Below, piece after piece: positions 51,106-59,746 of a stretch of DNA of 64,000 bases (its first letter is position 1; each line of letters starts with the position of its first letter). The notes beneath the pieces are model-generated. The model was not told the origin of the DNA, ran no database searches, and saw only the letters and a program-made list of their open reading frames with translations. Origin of the DNA: Mycolicibacterium austroafricanum. Lineage in GTDB: Bacteria; Actinomycetota; Actinomycetes; Mycobacteriales; Mycobacteriaceae. Location: NCBI RefSeq assembly GCF_000612725.1, contig NZ_HG964450.1:1038712-1102711 (forward strand). The letters are read 5' to 3'. Both the position numbers and the translations under genes were made by a program.

Positions 51106-52185
51106 ATGAACGAGTGTCGGGGGTGTGGACGAGATGCCACCCTGCCGGTGCTTGACTTCGGGAATGTTCCTGCACCGGATCACTTTCCGCCGGCCGCCGA
51201 TCCCATCGGCGCGGACGAGGCCTGCCACCGGCTCGCGATAGCGCTGTGCAGCTCGTGCGGGCTGGCGCAGCTGGCCGACGACGACACAGGCGGCCAGGAG
51301 ATGCACGGTCTGGAGCCGCGCGCGCTCCGCGAGCAGGCGCAGGCCGCTGTCGAACAGGTGGCGGCCGCCGGCTGGCTGCGTGGCGATACGGTGCTTGAAT
51401 TCGAGAGCCCGCACAGCGGAAGCTGGTTGCCACTCGTCGCCGTATTCGGCTACCACCCCGCTCCCGGCTCCGATGCCGACCTGGTGCTGGACTGCTTCGG
51501 CATCATGCACGAACCCGAGCAGCGAGCCTCGTTCGCGCGGCGGGCCGCTGCCACCAGATCCGGCGGGGTCCTGTTGCTGCAGTACCAGCCGATCGTGACC
51601 ATCGTGACGGAGGGGCAGTGGAACGCGCTGCGGCACGGCCACTTTGCCTACTACTCATTGACCTCGCTGAGGAGCCTGCTCGCCACGGTCGGGATGAGCG
51701 TCGCCACGCTCTGGGAGTTCGATCTGTACGGGGGGACCACTCTGGTCGCCGCGGTGCACGGGGATGTTGAGGGCGACGAGTCCGTGCAGCACCTGCTGAA
51801 CAAGGAACAGCAGATGGGTATCACCACCCCGGCGGGCCTGGCAGGTCTACAGGAAGGCGCGGATCGCGACGTCGAGATGTTGCGCGGGTGGCTGGCGCAA
51901 GAGGCCGCCGCGGGCCACACCGTGTACGCGTATGCCGCCGCGTCCAAAGCGGTCTCGCTGTTCAGTCGTGCCGGTATCACCACAGATCTGGTCAAGGCGG
52001 TAGCCGACGGCGCGCCGGCCAAGCAGGGCAGGCGTATGCCGGGCACCGACATCCCGATCATCTCACCTGAAGAGTTGCTCGCAGCCGACCCCGACCGGGT
52101 TCTGCTCACACTCGCCGACCTCCTACCGGAGGTCGAGGCTCGCTTTCCCGAGCTCTCCGGGCGATGGAAGGCACACGGACGATGA
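51106..52185 (+). CDS. Second sugar C-methyltransferase homologue, with degenerate SAM motif
   Basis: A 359-residue shorter relative of the 48263-49528 protein. It keeps the zinc module (CRGCGRD, CSSCGLAQL), a GGTTLVAAV strand like GGSIRLW, and the C-terminal YAYAAASKAVSLFSRAGI / ADGAPAKQGRRMPGTDIPI region. The SAM-binding loop that reads EVASNDGYLL in the other protein is here EFESPHSGSWL. It may have lost methyl transfer, bind a different cofactor, or act as a partner subunit. ATG 51106; the stop overlaps the next start (ATGA). Confidence 0.8.
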   Translation: MNECRGCGRDATLPVLDFGNVPAPDHFPPAADPIGADEACHRLAIALCSSCGLAQLADDDTGGQEMHGLEPRALREQAQAAVEQVAAAGWLRGDTVLEFESPHSGSWLPLVAVFGYHPAPGSDADLVLDCFGIMHEPEQRASFARRAAATRSGGVLLLQYQPIVTIVTEGQWNALRHGHFAYYSLTSLRSLLATVGMSVATLWEFDLYGGTTLVAAVHGDVEGDESVQHLLNKEQQMGITTPAGLAGLQEGADRDVEMLRGWLAQEAAAGHTVYAYAAASKAVSLFSRAGITTDLVKAVADGAPAKQGRRMPGTDIPIISPEELLAADPDRVLLTLADLLPEVEARFPELSGRWKAHGR

Positions 52186-54053
52186 CCACGACAGACGCCC
52201 CGGGAGCCATCGCCGCCGGTCCGGCCGTCATGCAGACACCGAAGGTGTCGATATGTATCCCCGCCCACCAGGCCGCTGCGTACCTGCAACCCCTGCTCGA
52301 CAGCGTGCTGTCCCAGGCCTACGACGACTTCGAGGTGGTCGTCATCGACAACCACAGCACCGACGGCACTTCCGACATCCTGGCGCGCGTCGACGATCCG
52401 CGTGTTCGGGTCATGCGGAATCCGGCCACCCTGCCGTTCGTCGAGAACTGGAACCTCCTGGTGTCACAGTCCCGGGGCGAGTTCGTCAAACTTGTCTGCG
52501 CCGACGATCTGCTCAAGCCCGGCTGCCTTGCGGTGCAGGCCTCGGTCCTCGACAACAATCCCGATGTCGCCCTGGTGTCGGTGAAATGCGACTTCATCGA
52601 CGACAACGAGCGCTTGATCGTGCCCGCCCGGGGACTCGACGGCATCGAGGGACAGGTCACCGCCGAAGGCGTGGTCAGGCGGATCGTGCGCAATGGAGGC
52701 AATCCGATCGGAGCACCGGTGGCGGGCATGTTCCGGCGCGCCGACTTCGACCGGGTCGGTGGGTTCACCGCCGACTTCCCCTTCCTGAGTGACATACATC
52801 TGTGGGTGCGGCTGTTGGGCTGTGGCGACTTCTACGGCATACCGGCGACACACGCCTCGTTCCGGATCCGCGGTGGCTCCATGAGCGGCCTGACCTCGGC
52901 GCGGACCCAACTTGCCCAGTCGCTCGACTTCGAGAAGTCGCTTGCCCGCGATCCGCGCTGGGACCTGTCCCAAATCGACCTTTTCCGCGGCTGGATGCGT
53001 TGCCACGAACAGACTTTGCGCCGGATGGCACTGTTCGGTCTGACCAAGTGGCGTGTTGCGCGACGTGACCGCGGGCCGGTCCGGGCCGGCCCGCGAGCCG
53101 GCACCGATCTGCCGTCGACCGTCGTGGCCGACACCCTGACCGTGGTGATCTGCGCCTACACCACGCAACGGTGGGATGAGCTCTGCCCTGCAGTGGAATC
53201 AGTTCTGAATCAGGACTTCCCGGTACTCGGCGTCGTCGTGGTAATCGATCACTGCCCGGAGCTGTACCGGCTCGCCCGGGACCGATTCGGTGCCCGAGGA
53301 CGAGTCACGGTGCTCGAAAGTGACGGGGAGCGTGGACTTTCGGGTGCCAGGAACACGGGGGTGGGCGCGGCGCGCGGCGACGTCGTCGCGTTCCTCGACG
53401 ACGACGCAGTCGCCGAGCCCGGTTGGGCGCATGCCCTGATGCGCCACTATCGCGATCCGCGGGTCGCTGCCGTCGGCGGCTATGCCGCCCCGGTGTGGCC
53501 CACGGGCGCCCGCCCGCACTGGATGCCTGCCGAGTTCGACTGGGTGGTCGGGTGCAGTTACACCGGGCAGCCGACCGAGCTGGCGGAGGTGCGGAACCCC
53601 CTTGGCTGCAATATGTCGATCCGCCGCTCGGTGTTCGACGACATCGGCGGGTTCAGGTCCGAGGTGGGCCGGGTCGGCAACCACCCGGTCGGCGGAGAGG
53701 AGACGGAGCTGTGCCTCCGCATCCGTGGCCGCCAACCGGATGCACGGGTGCTGTACGACCCGGACGCCGTTGTCCGTCATCATGTCTCGTGCGATCGGAC
53801 GACGATCCGCTATTTCCGGCGGCGGTGCTACCACGAGGGGATTTCGAAGGCTGTCGTCACCGAGATCGCAGGCGTCGGCAACCCGCTGCTCGCGGAGCGG
53901 GCCTACACGACGCGGACCCTCCCGCGCGGCGTCCTGCGGGAGCTCACAGCGCCGAGGCAGGGCGGGTTCCGGCGCGCGGGAGTCATGGCTTTCGGGCTCG
54001 CAGCGACGACGGCCGGCTATCTGCGCGCCAAGACCCAGTACCGGCTCTCATGA
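52182..54053 (+). CDS. Tandem double family 2 glycosyltransferase
   Basis: A 623-residue protein with two complete GT2 domains. Domain 1 (about 20-300) opens VSICIPAHQAAAYLQPLL with VVIDNHSTDGTSD and ends in ADFPFLSDIHLWVRL. Domain 2 (about 315-600) opens LTVVICAYTTQRWDEL with FLDDDAVAEPGW, NPLGCNMSIRR and GGEETELCLRI. Two active sites suggest that it adds two sugars in sequence or polymerises an alternating disaccharide. ATG 52182 overlaps the upstream stop; the stop overlaps the flippase start. Confidence 0.87.
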   Translation: MTTTDAPGAIAAGPAVMQTPKVSICIPAHQAAAYLQPLLDSVLSQAYDDFEVVVIDNHSTDGTSDILARVDDPRVRVMRNPATLPFVENWNLLVSQSRGEFVKLVCADDLLKPGCLAVQASVLDNNPDVALVSVKCDFIDDNERLIVPARGLDGIEGQVTAEGVVRRIVRNGGNPIGAPVAGMFRRADFDRVGGFTADFPFLSDIHLWVRLLGCGDFYGIPATHASFRIRGGSMSGLTSARTQLAQSLDFEKSLARDPRWDLSQIDLFRGWMRCHEQTLRRMALFGLTKWRVARRDRGPVRAGPRAGTDLPSTVVADTLTVVICAYTTQRWDELCPAVESVLNQDFPVLGVVVVIDHCPELYRLARDRFGARGRVTVLESDGERGLSGARNTGVGAARGDVVAFLDDDAVAEPGWAHALMRHYRDPRVAAVGGYAAPVWPTGARPHWMPAEFDWVVGCSYTGQPTELAEVRNPLGCNMSIRRSVFDDIGGFRSEVGRVGNHPVGGEETELCLRIRGRQPDARVLYDPDAVVRHHVSCDRTTIRYFRRRCYHEGISKAVVTEIAGVGNPLLAERAYTTRTLPRGVLRELTAPRQGGFRRAGVMAFGLAATTAGYLRAKTQYRLS

Positions 54054-55405
54054 ATACGGCGGGCCGACTGCGCCTTCGGACCATCCCCGGTGGGGAGCTC
54101 GCGGCGGAAGCCAACCTGAACGTCAACACCTTCTCGCTCATGGTGTCCAACGTCCTGACCTGCGTTCTGGGGCTGGTCTACTGGGGCGCCACCGCCCGGG
54201 TCTTCCCCGCCGAGGACGTGGGCGTCGCCGCGGCGCTGATCAACTCCGCGCTCATGCTGTCCACGTTGTCCATCCTCTCCATCGACCGGTTCTACGAGCG
54301 GTTCCTCCCGGTCGCCGGGCACCGGGCCGGCGAGTTGATCAGCAGGGGCTTCCTCCTGGTAACGGCGGTGTCGATGGCGGGCGGCATCGCCCTGATTGTC
54401 TTCGGTCCGCGAGAGACGTTGTTCACCTCGGATTGGGTACTGCTGGCCTATCCGTTGTTCGTCGTCGTCATCGCCGTGTTCATCCTGCAAGACAAGGTAC
54501 TCGCCGGTCTCGGCGTGGCTCGATGGGCCGCGGTGAAGAACACCGGGCTGGCGGTCGGCAAGCTCGCGGTCCTGTTGGCAGTGGCGACATTGGCGGGTTC
54601 GGGCGCCCTGATGGGCACGGCGGCTGCGTCGACCGCCATCGTCGCCGCATGGGGAAGCACCGCAGCCTTGATCGCCGCCTACTTCTTCGTCGTCATCAGT
54701 CGGCGCTGCCGGCAGCACCCGAGGTTCTCTCTGCACCCGGATCTGCCGCCGTGGAAGGACATCTGGTCCTACTTCGGCTCCTCCTTCGGGATCGCCGCGA
54801 TGCTGTCAACCGGCGCTCTGCTGGTACCGCTGATCGTGGTCGCCCAGGCCGGGCCGGCCGCGAACGCCCACTTCCAGATCGCCTGGCAGTTCGTCAGTGC
54901 GCTGTACCTCGCGATCCATCTCGTGGTCAGCCCATACGTCGCCGAGGCGGCGACGCATCCAGACAAGATCCCCGCCCTGTCCTGGCGGACGGTGCGCATG
55001 CTGATCGCCGTGGCCGTCGTCGGGTGCGCCGGGCTGATACTCGTCGCACCACCCATGCTGAGCCTCATCGGATCCGACTACCGAACGGGCAGTGAGGATC
55101 TGTTGCTTCTGGCAGCGATTTTCGTCCCGCTCTCGGTAATCGGTGCCGCCTACGAAGGGTTTGCCCGCGTGCAACGCAAGCTTCGCCTGCAGCTGTTCAT
55201 GACCTTCGTCTGGACGCTCACCGTGGTCGGCGGCTCGCTGATTGCGACCCGCTACGTCGGGGTCACAGGGGTCGGCTGGGCCTATCTGGCCGCGGAGTCG
55301 ATCTGCGCTGTCGTGCTGATCGGTCCGGCGGTGATGTGGCTCCGGAAGCGCATGTACCTGCCGCCCACCAGTCAGCGACCATCCACCGAGCTCGTCGATG
55401 GGTGA
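54050..55405 (+). CDS. Wzx-type flippase/polysaccharide export protein (MOP superfamily)
   Basis: A 451-residue polytopic protein with about twelve hydrophobic segments and the opening NTFSLMVSNVLTCVLGLVYWGATARVFPAEDVGVAAALINSA, characteristic of oligosaccharide flippases. Expected to move undecaprenyl/decaprenyl-linked repeat units across the membrane. The ATG overlaps the glycosyltransferase stop (ATGA), and it is 3 bp before the GH16-like lipoprotein gene. The long frame extending upstream from 53423 is out of frame with the real glycosyltransferase and rejected. Confidence 0.87.
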   Translation: MNTAGRLRLRTIPGGELAAEANLNVNTFSLMVSNVLTCVLGLVYWGATARVFPAEDVGVAAALINSALMLSTLSILSIDRFYERFLPVAGHRAGELISRGFLLVTAVSMAGGIALIVFGPRETLFTSDWVLLAYPLFVVVIAVFILQDKVLAGLGVARWAAVKNTGLAVGKLAVLLAVATLAGSGALMGTAAASTAIVAAWGSTAALIAAYFFVVISRRCRQHPRFSLHPDLPPWKDIWSYFGSSFGIAAMLSTGALLVPLIVVAQAGPAANAHFQIAWQFVSALYLAIHLVVSPYVAEAATHPDKIPALSWRTVRMLIAVAVVGCAGLILVAPPMLSLIGSDYRTGSEDLLLLAAIFVPLSVIGAAYEGFARVQRKLRLQLFMTFVWTLTVVGGSLIATRYVGVTGVGWAYLAAESICAVVLIGPAVMWLRKRMYLPPTSQRPSTELVDG

Positions 55406-55408
55406 ACC

Positions 55409-56158
55409 GTGCGCTTCGTGACAGTTCGTGTTGTGGCACTGGGGAGTTCGCTGTGTCTGCTGCTCAGTGCGTGTACCGGCACGGCCAAGACCCACACCGA
55501 ACGGTGCCCGGTGACAGCGGCCGCAAGCCTGGGCTGGGGCACGCCGAACCGGCTCGACAACTTCGATGGCCCGTCCTCTCTGCCGGACTGGATCGTCTAC
55601 GACGGGCCGGGACACGCCGGCAACGGACGCCGGACACCGGGGGCGATGTCCGTCACCGACGGAATGCTGACCATCACCGGCGATTCACAGGGCAACTCGG
55701 GGGGAATGGGCTGGCTGCCCGGCCAGCTGCACGGCCGCTGGGAGGCGTGCGTGAGATCGTCGATCGCCCCGGCCGCCTACCACTCGCTGGTGCTGCTGTG
55801 GCCGGACGCCGAGGACTGGCCCGCCGGAGGCGAGGTCGACTTCATGGAGATCGTCGATCCCGCCCGCCAACAGGTCGAATTCTGGCTGCACTGGGGCCCC
55901 GGCGGTGCGAAGCAGTCGACGAAGGTCACCGTCGATGCGACCCGATGGCACAGTTATGCCGTCGAGTGGACGTCCTCACACCTCATCTACTACGTCGACG
56001 GCGAGCCGGAATGGTTGATCACCGACCCGAACCTGTTGCCGCCGCGACCGATGCATCTGTGTCTGCAACTTGACTACTTCGGCGGTGACACCGGCGGAGG
56101 AGCTCAGCAGTGGGTGGACTGGGTTCGCCAGTACGACCTGAAGGGGGAGTCGTCGTGA
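55409..56158 (+). CDS. GH16-like secreted glycosidase lipoprotein
   Basis: A 249-residue lipoprotein with signal peptide and lipobox LSAC (C22). The mature part is a jelly-roll glycoside hydrolase 16 domain; the catalytic E-x-D-x-x-E motif appears as EVDFME with E142, D144 and E147, followed by the acceptor-side HSYAVEW and YYVDGEPEW. GH16 enzymes cleave or transglycosylate beta-linked glucans or galactans. Embedded in a synthesis operon, it is likely to trim, release or anchor the polymer outside the membrane. The stop overlaps the next GTG start. Confidence 0.87.
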   Translation: MRFVTVRVVALGSSLCLLLSACTGTAKTHTERCPVTAAASLGWGTPNRLDNFDGPSSLPDWIVYDGPGHAGNGRRTPGAMSVTDGMLTITGDSQGNSGGMGWLPGQLHGRWEACVRSSIAPAAYHSLVLLWPDAEDWPAGGEVDFMEIVDPARQQVEFWLHWGPGGAKQSTKVTVDATRWHSYAVEWTSSHLIYYVDGEPEWLITDPNLLPPRPMHLCLQLDYFGGDTGGGAQQWVDWVRQYDLKGESS

Positions 56159-56538
56159 AGGTGTCCCGTTGGTTGCGAACGCTTTCCAGCCGTGACGAGA
56201 GGGTGGCTACGGTGTCGCTGGCCGCGGCCGCCTGCGGCGCGCTGGCCACGGTGCCTGTGTCCACACCGCTCAGGGGGGTGGTCCTGTTGGCCTTCGTGCT
56301 CACGGGCGTCGGCAGCGCGGTGATGTGCTGGATCGACCTGCCCGCCGCGGTCACGATGGCCGCAGTCGTCGGCATCAGCATCGCAGCGCTGACGGCCGTA
56401 GCGGTGGTGATGGCGTGGCTCGAGTTCTGGTATCCCGTGCCCTCGTGTCTGATCGTCGCCGCGCTGGTCGCTCTCAGCGGAGCCATCCGTCTGCGCACGC
56501 TCCGCGATCCGGCAACGGAGGCGGATCCGACGTGGTGA
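56155..56538 (+). CDS. Small four-helix membrane protein of the polysaccharide cluster
   Basis: A 127-residue hydrophobic protein with four predicted helices (about 18-40, 41-60, 63-88, 89-112). GTG 56155 overlaps the GH16 stop (GTGA), and its own stop is overlapped by the next GTG start, so it is locked into the operon. No family is recognised. It may be a partner subunit of the following large membrane protein. Confidence 0.75.
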   Translation: MKVSRWLRTLSSRDERVATVSLAAAACGALATVPVSTPLRGVVLLAFVLTGVGSAVMCWIDLPAAVTMAAVVGISIAALTAVAVVMAWLEFWYPVPSCLIVAALVALSGAIRLRTLRDPATEADPTW

Positions 56539-58280
56539 CGCTGCAGAACCGCTTGCCGTCGAGCGGAGACACCTCATCCACCGACGACCAGCCCGCCAGA
56601 GCCCGCGCGCACGGTCCCGCGGTCATGCTCGTGGTCGCCGTCGGAGTTTGGGCAGTCGCGCTGTCGACTCTGCGACACGTCGAGGCAGGCACCTATGGAC
56701 TGCTGGCAACCAGCGGCGGAGCTCTGTTGGGCGCAAGCGCGTGCGTGACGCTTGCCGCGTTCTTCTGGGCCATCGCCGTTCACCGCACGGTGTGGGCGGT
56801 GCTGGCGATCGTCGTGATGGCGCTGATCGCCCGGGTCACAGCGACGCTTCTCACCGAAATGCCACTCTATGTCTGGACCTACAAACACATCGGCATCGCC
56901 GAGTACATGATCGACGGGCACGCCTCACCGAGCATCCAGATCTATGGCGACTGGCCGAGTTTCTTCGCGTTGATGGCGTGGTTCAGCTCGGTGTCGGGAG
57001 TGGATTCACTCACCGTCGCGCATTGGTTCGCGCCGGTGTCTTCGTCGCTGCTGTCACTGTTGGTCGGCACCCTTGTGGTCAGTGCCGGCTTCGGGGCCCG
57101 CGCCGGACTCATCGCCGCGATGCTCGCTCTGATCATGAACTGGACGGGCCAAGACTACTATTCGCCGCAGGCTGCCGGCCTGATCCTCACCTTGTCGATT
57201 CTGACCCTGGTGCTGTACTCGAAGACGGCGCGCATCGCCGGGTACCTGGCGATCCCGCTGGCCGCGGTCCTGGTGGCAACGCATCAACTCACCCCGTTCT
57301 GGCTGTTCTTCGTGCTCGCCGCGCTAGCCGTCTTCAGACAGATGAGGCCGTGGTGGCTACCGGTCGTCTATCTGACGATGCTGGCGGTCTACGTGGTCCC
57401 GCGACTCAACCGCGCCGCCAAGTTCGACGTGTTCAGCGGCTTCAACCCATTGAAGAACAGCACCGTGGTAGCCGAGGCACCTGGCTCGGCCGGCCGGGAG
57501 TTCACCATCCTGCTGGAGCGCGGACTGTTCGTCGGGCTGTGGATTCTCGCCGCCGTATGTTTCATCGTGATCTGGCGGCGTCACGGGGCCCCTTGGGGTT
57601 TTGCCGTTCTCGCCTTCTCACCGGCGATGATCCTCGCCGGCCAGGACTACGGCGGCGAAGCGATCCTCCGCGTCTTCCTCTACAGCATCGCAGGGTGTTC
57701 GGCCCTGCTGGCGGTCGTGGCGGTGTTGCTCATCGATTTCGAGAGCCCGTGGCCGAGGGTCATCGGCTGCGCCGTGACCGCGCTCGTCGCCGCCGCGATC
57801 GGGGCCGTGGGGCTACAGGGCTATTACAGCGGGTGGAGTTACGTCACCGTCACCCGGTCGCAGGTTGAGCACAGCCGAAACCTGTTGGCACAGACCGAGG
57901 GCAAGTACGTGGTTGGCACCCTCGCGCAGAACGTCGGCTGGCCCGAGGGTTCGACGGCCGACGCCGTACGACTCCGGTTGCTCGATCCTGCCTACGATTC
58001 GGTGTTCGACGGGGTACGTCCCCATCTGTTGCACAAGGATTTCGCCACACCGCAGGACGTCTCGCTTATCGAGTCGACATTCCAGCGCAACGGACGCGCC
58101 AGGGCTCTCTATGTGATTCTTCCGCGTCAGGTGCGGGCCTACGGCGAGTACCAGGATTGGTTCCCACAAACGTATGTGCCCAGCCTGATCGACCTGCTGT
58201 CGCGAACACCGCTGTGGAGCAGGGTGATCGATGACGAACACACCGTTGTGTTCGAGTACAGGCCGCAGAAGAAGAGGTGA
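56535..58280 (+). CDS. Large polytopic membrane protein, Wzy-like polymerase or GT-C candidate
   Basis: A 581-residue protein with about twelve membrane helices and a soluble C-terminal domain of about 130 residues (from YVTVTRSQVEHSRNLL). A loop after the third or fourth helix holds MPLYVWTYKHIGIAEYMIDGHASPSIQIYGDWPSFFALM, and DYYSPQ follows later; such extracytoplasmic acidic loops are common in GT-C and O-antigen polymerase proteins. No clear Pfam signature is seen. As the only polymerase-sized membrane protein beside a Wzx flippase, a Wzy role is the best inference. GTG 56535 (or 56532). Confidence 0.8.
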   Translation: MTLQNRLPSSGDTSSTDDQPARARAHGPAVMLVVAVGVWAVALSTLRHVEAGTYGLLATSGGALLGASACVTLAAFFWAIAVHRTVWAVLAIVVMALIARVTATLLTEMPLYVWTYKHIGIAEYMIDGHASPSIQIYGDWPSFFALMAWFSSVSGVDSLTVAHWFAPVSSSLLSLLVGTLVVSAGFGARAGLIAAMLALIMNWTGQDYYSPQAAGLILTLSILTLVLYSKTARIAGYLAIPLAAVLVATHQLTPFWLFFVLAALAVFRQMRPWWLPVVYLTMLAVYVVPRLNRAAKFDVFSGFNPLKNSTVVAEAPGSAGREFTILLERGLFVGLWILAAVCFIVIWRRHGAPWGFAVLAFSPAMILAGQDYGGEAILRVFLYSIAGCSALLAVVAVLLIDFESPWPRVIGCAVTALVAAAIGAVGLQGYYSGWSYVTVTRSQVEHSRNLLAQTEGKYVVGTLAQNVGWPEGSTADAVRLRLLDPAYDSVFDGVRPHLLHKDFATPQDVSLIESTFQRNGRARALYVILPRQVRAYGEYQDWFPQTYVPSLIDLLSRTPLWSRVIDDEHTVVFEYRPQKKR

Positions 58281-58283
58281 CCC

Positions 58284-59735
58284 ATGGCCCGTAATGTCTC
58301 TCCGGCGCCGGAGAAGCCGCCCCGCCGCCGGACGGGTGGTTGGTTCACCGCGATCGCGGTCGCCATACCCACGCTGATCTTCGTCGGGCTCGGTCTGCAG
58401 AGCGGCGTCAGCGCGAAGACCGACGGCCCCGTGCCGACACCTCCCCTTCTGGTCAGTGACAACTCGCGGTACTTCCTCGACGCAGCCGGCGAACCCTTCT
58501 TCTGGATGGCCGACACGGCATGGAGCCTTCCGATCAACCTCACCCGGGACGAGGTCGTGACCTACCTGGACATCCGGAACGCACAGGGCTTCAACGTCAT
58601 CCAGACCGTGGCCATCTTCAACCAGGCCGGCGGTCCCGGCCCAAACCGGTACGACGACTGGCCGTACGACAAGACGCTGTCCCAGCTGGCCGTCACCGAC
58701 GGGGCCGACCCGAACGATCCTGGGCAGTACGACTATTGGAACCATCTCGACTTCATCGTCGACCAGGCCAACATCCGCGGAATCCGTGTGGCCGTGGTCC
58801 CGGTCTGGGCACACGGCCAGGTCGGAGATCTGGTCACCCACGACAACGCGGCCGAGTACGGCAGGTTCATCGGAGCCCGATATCGCGACAGGAAGGTCAT
58901 CTGGGTGCTCGGCGGGGACGCGGCCGCCAACGGCCACGAAGACGTGTGGCGGGCACTGGCGCGCGGAATCGCGCTGGGGCTCACCGGCAAGGAGAACTAT
59001 CAGGGCTCAGCGATGACCTACCACCCGATCGGCGGAACCAGCGCCACACACTGGTTCCGGGGCGATCCCTGGCTGACCTTCGACATGATACAGGGCGGAC
59101 ATTGCCTGCGCTACAACGAAAGACGCGATCTGCTGCGCGCAGCCTACGAGACCGCGCCGACGCGGCCCTTCCTCGACGGCGAGCCGATCTACTCCGGCCA
59201 CCCGTATTGCTGGGATCAGGAGCCGGAGGGCTACTCCACACCGATCGACGTCCGGCGCGACGCGTACTGGGCGGTCTTCGCCGGCGCCGCCGGACACACC
59301 TACGGCGACCACGCGGTGTGGCAGTTCTCCGGGTCGACCGGCCGGTCCAGCGAGTTGGGCGCGGTCGGTGAGTGGCGATCCGCGATGGAGGACGAGGCGG
59401 CCTGGCAGATGCGCAACCTCGTGTCCCTGGTCCATTCGTACCCGTGGTGGAAGGGATCTCCCGATAACGGAAGGATCGTCAAGAGCGTACGGTCGGGCGG
59501 TGCCCGGCTACAGGCGATGAGCGCTGCGGATCGCTCGTACGCGCTGATCTACAGCCCGGACGGCGAAGAGTTCGAGGCGGACATCGCGACGGTGGTCGAC
59601 CCGCGCGCCCAGCTGTCTTGGTTCGATCCGCGCAGCGGCGCGCGGACGCCACTGGGAGCACTGGAGGCCGGCAAGGTCAGCTATACCCCGCCGAGCAATG
59701 AAGACTGGGTGCTGGTCGCGGATGCGAACCCCTGA
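58284..59735 (+). CDS. Membrane-anchored DUF4038 glycosidase (apiosidase/GH140-like)
   Basis: A 483-residue protein with a basic N-terminus and signal anchor (about 20-42), then a TIM-barrel DUF4038 domain opening RYFLDAAGEPFFWMADTAWSLPINLTRDEV and containing NAQGFNVIQTVAIFNQ, VIWVLGGDAAANG and PFLDGEPIYSGHPYC. A C-terminal beta domain (about 395-483) resembles PF12904 (LIYSPDGEEFEADI..WFDPRSG). DUF4038 proteins include GH140 apiosidases that act on branched pentoses. Last gene of the locus, 3 bp after the membrane protein. It probably acts outside the membrane on the cluster's own glycan. Confidence 0.87.
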   Translation: MARNVSPAPEKPPRRRTGGWFTAIAVAIPTLIFVGLGLQSGVSAKTDGPVPTPPLLVSDNSRYFLDAAGEPFFWMADTAWSLPINLTRDEVVTYLDIRNAQGFNVIQTVAIFNQAGGPGPNRYDDWPYDKTLSQLAVTDGADPNDPGQYDYWNHLDFIVDQANIRGIRVAVVPVWAHGQVGDLVTHDNAAEYGRFIGARYRDRKVIWVLGGDAAANGHEDVWRALARGIALGLTGKENYQGSAMTYHPIGGTSATHWFRGDPWLTFDMIQGGHCLRYNERRDLLRAAYETAPTRPFLDGEPIYSGHPYCWDQEPEGYSTPIDVRRDAYWAVFAGAAGHTYGDHAVWQFSGSTGRSSELGAVGEWRSAMEDEAAWQMRNLVSLVHSYPWWKGSPDNGRIVKSVRSGGARLQAMSAADRSYALIYSPDGEEFEADIATVVDPRAQLSWFDPRSGARTPLGALEAGKVSYTPPSNEDWVLVADANP

Positions 59736-59746
59736 TCGACACCACC

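Noticed and set aside
53423-54049. Upstream extension of the flippase frame
   Set aside because: It overlaps the second GT2 domain in another frame; ATG 54050 with ATGA overlap is the natural start.
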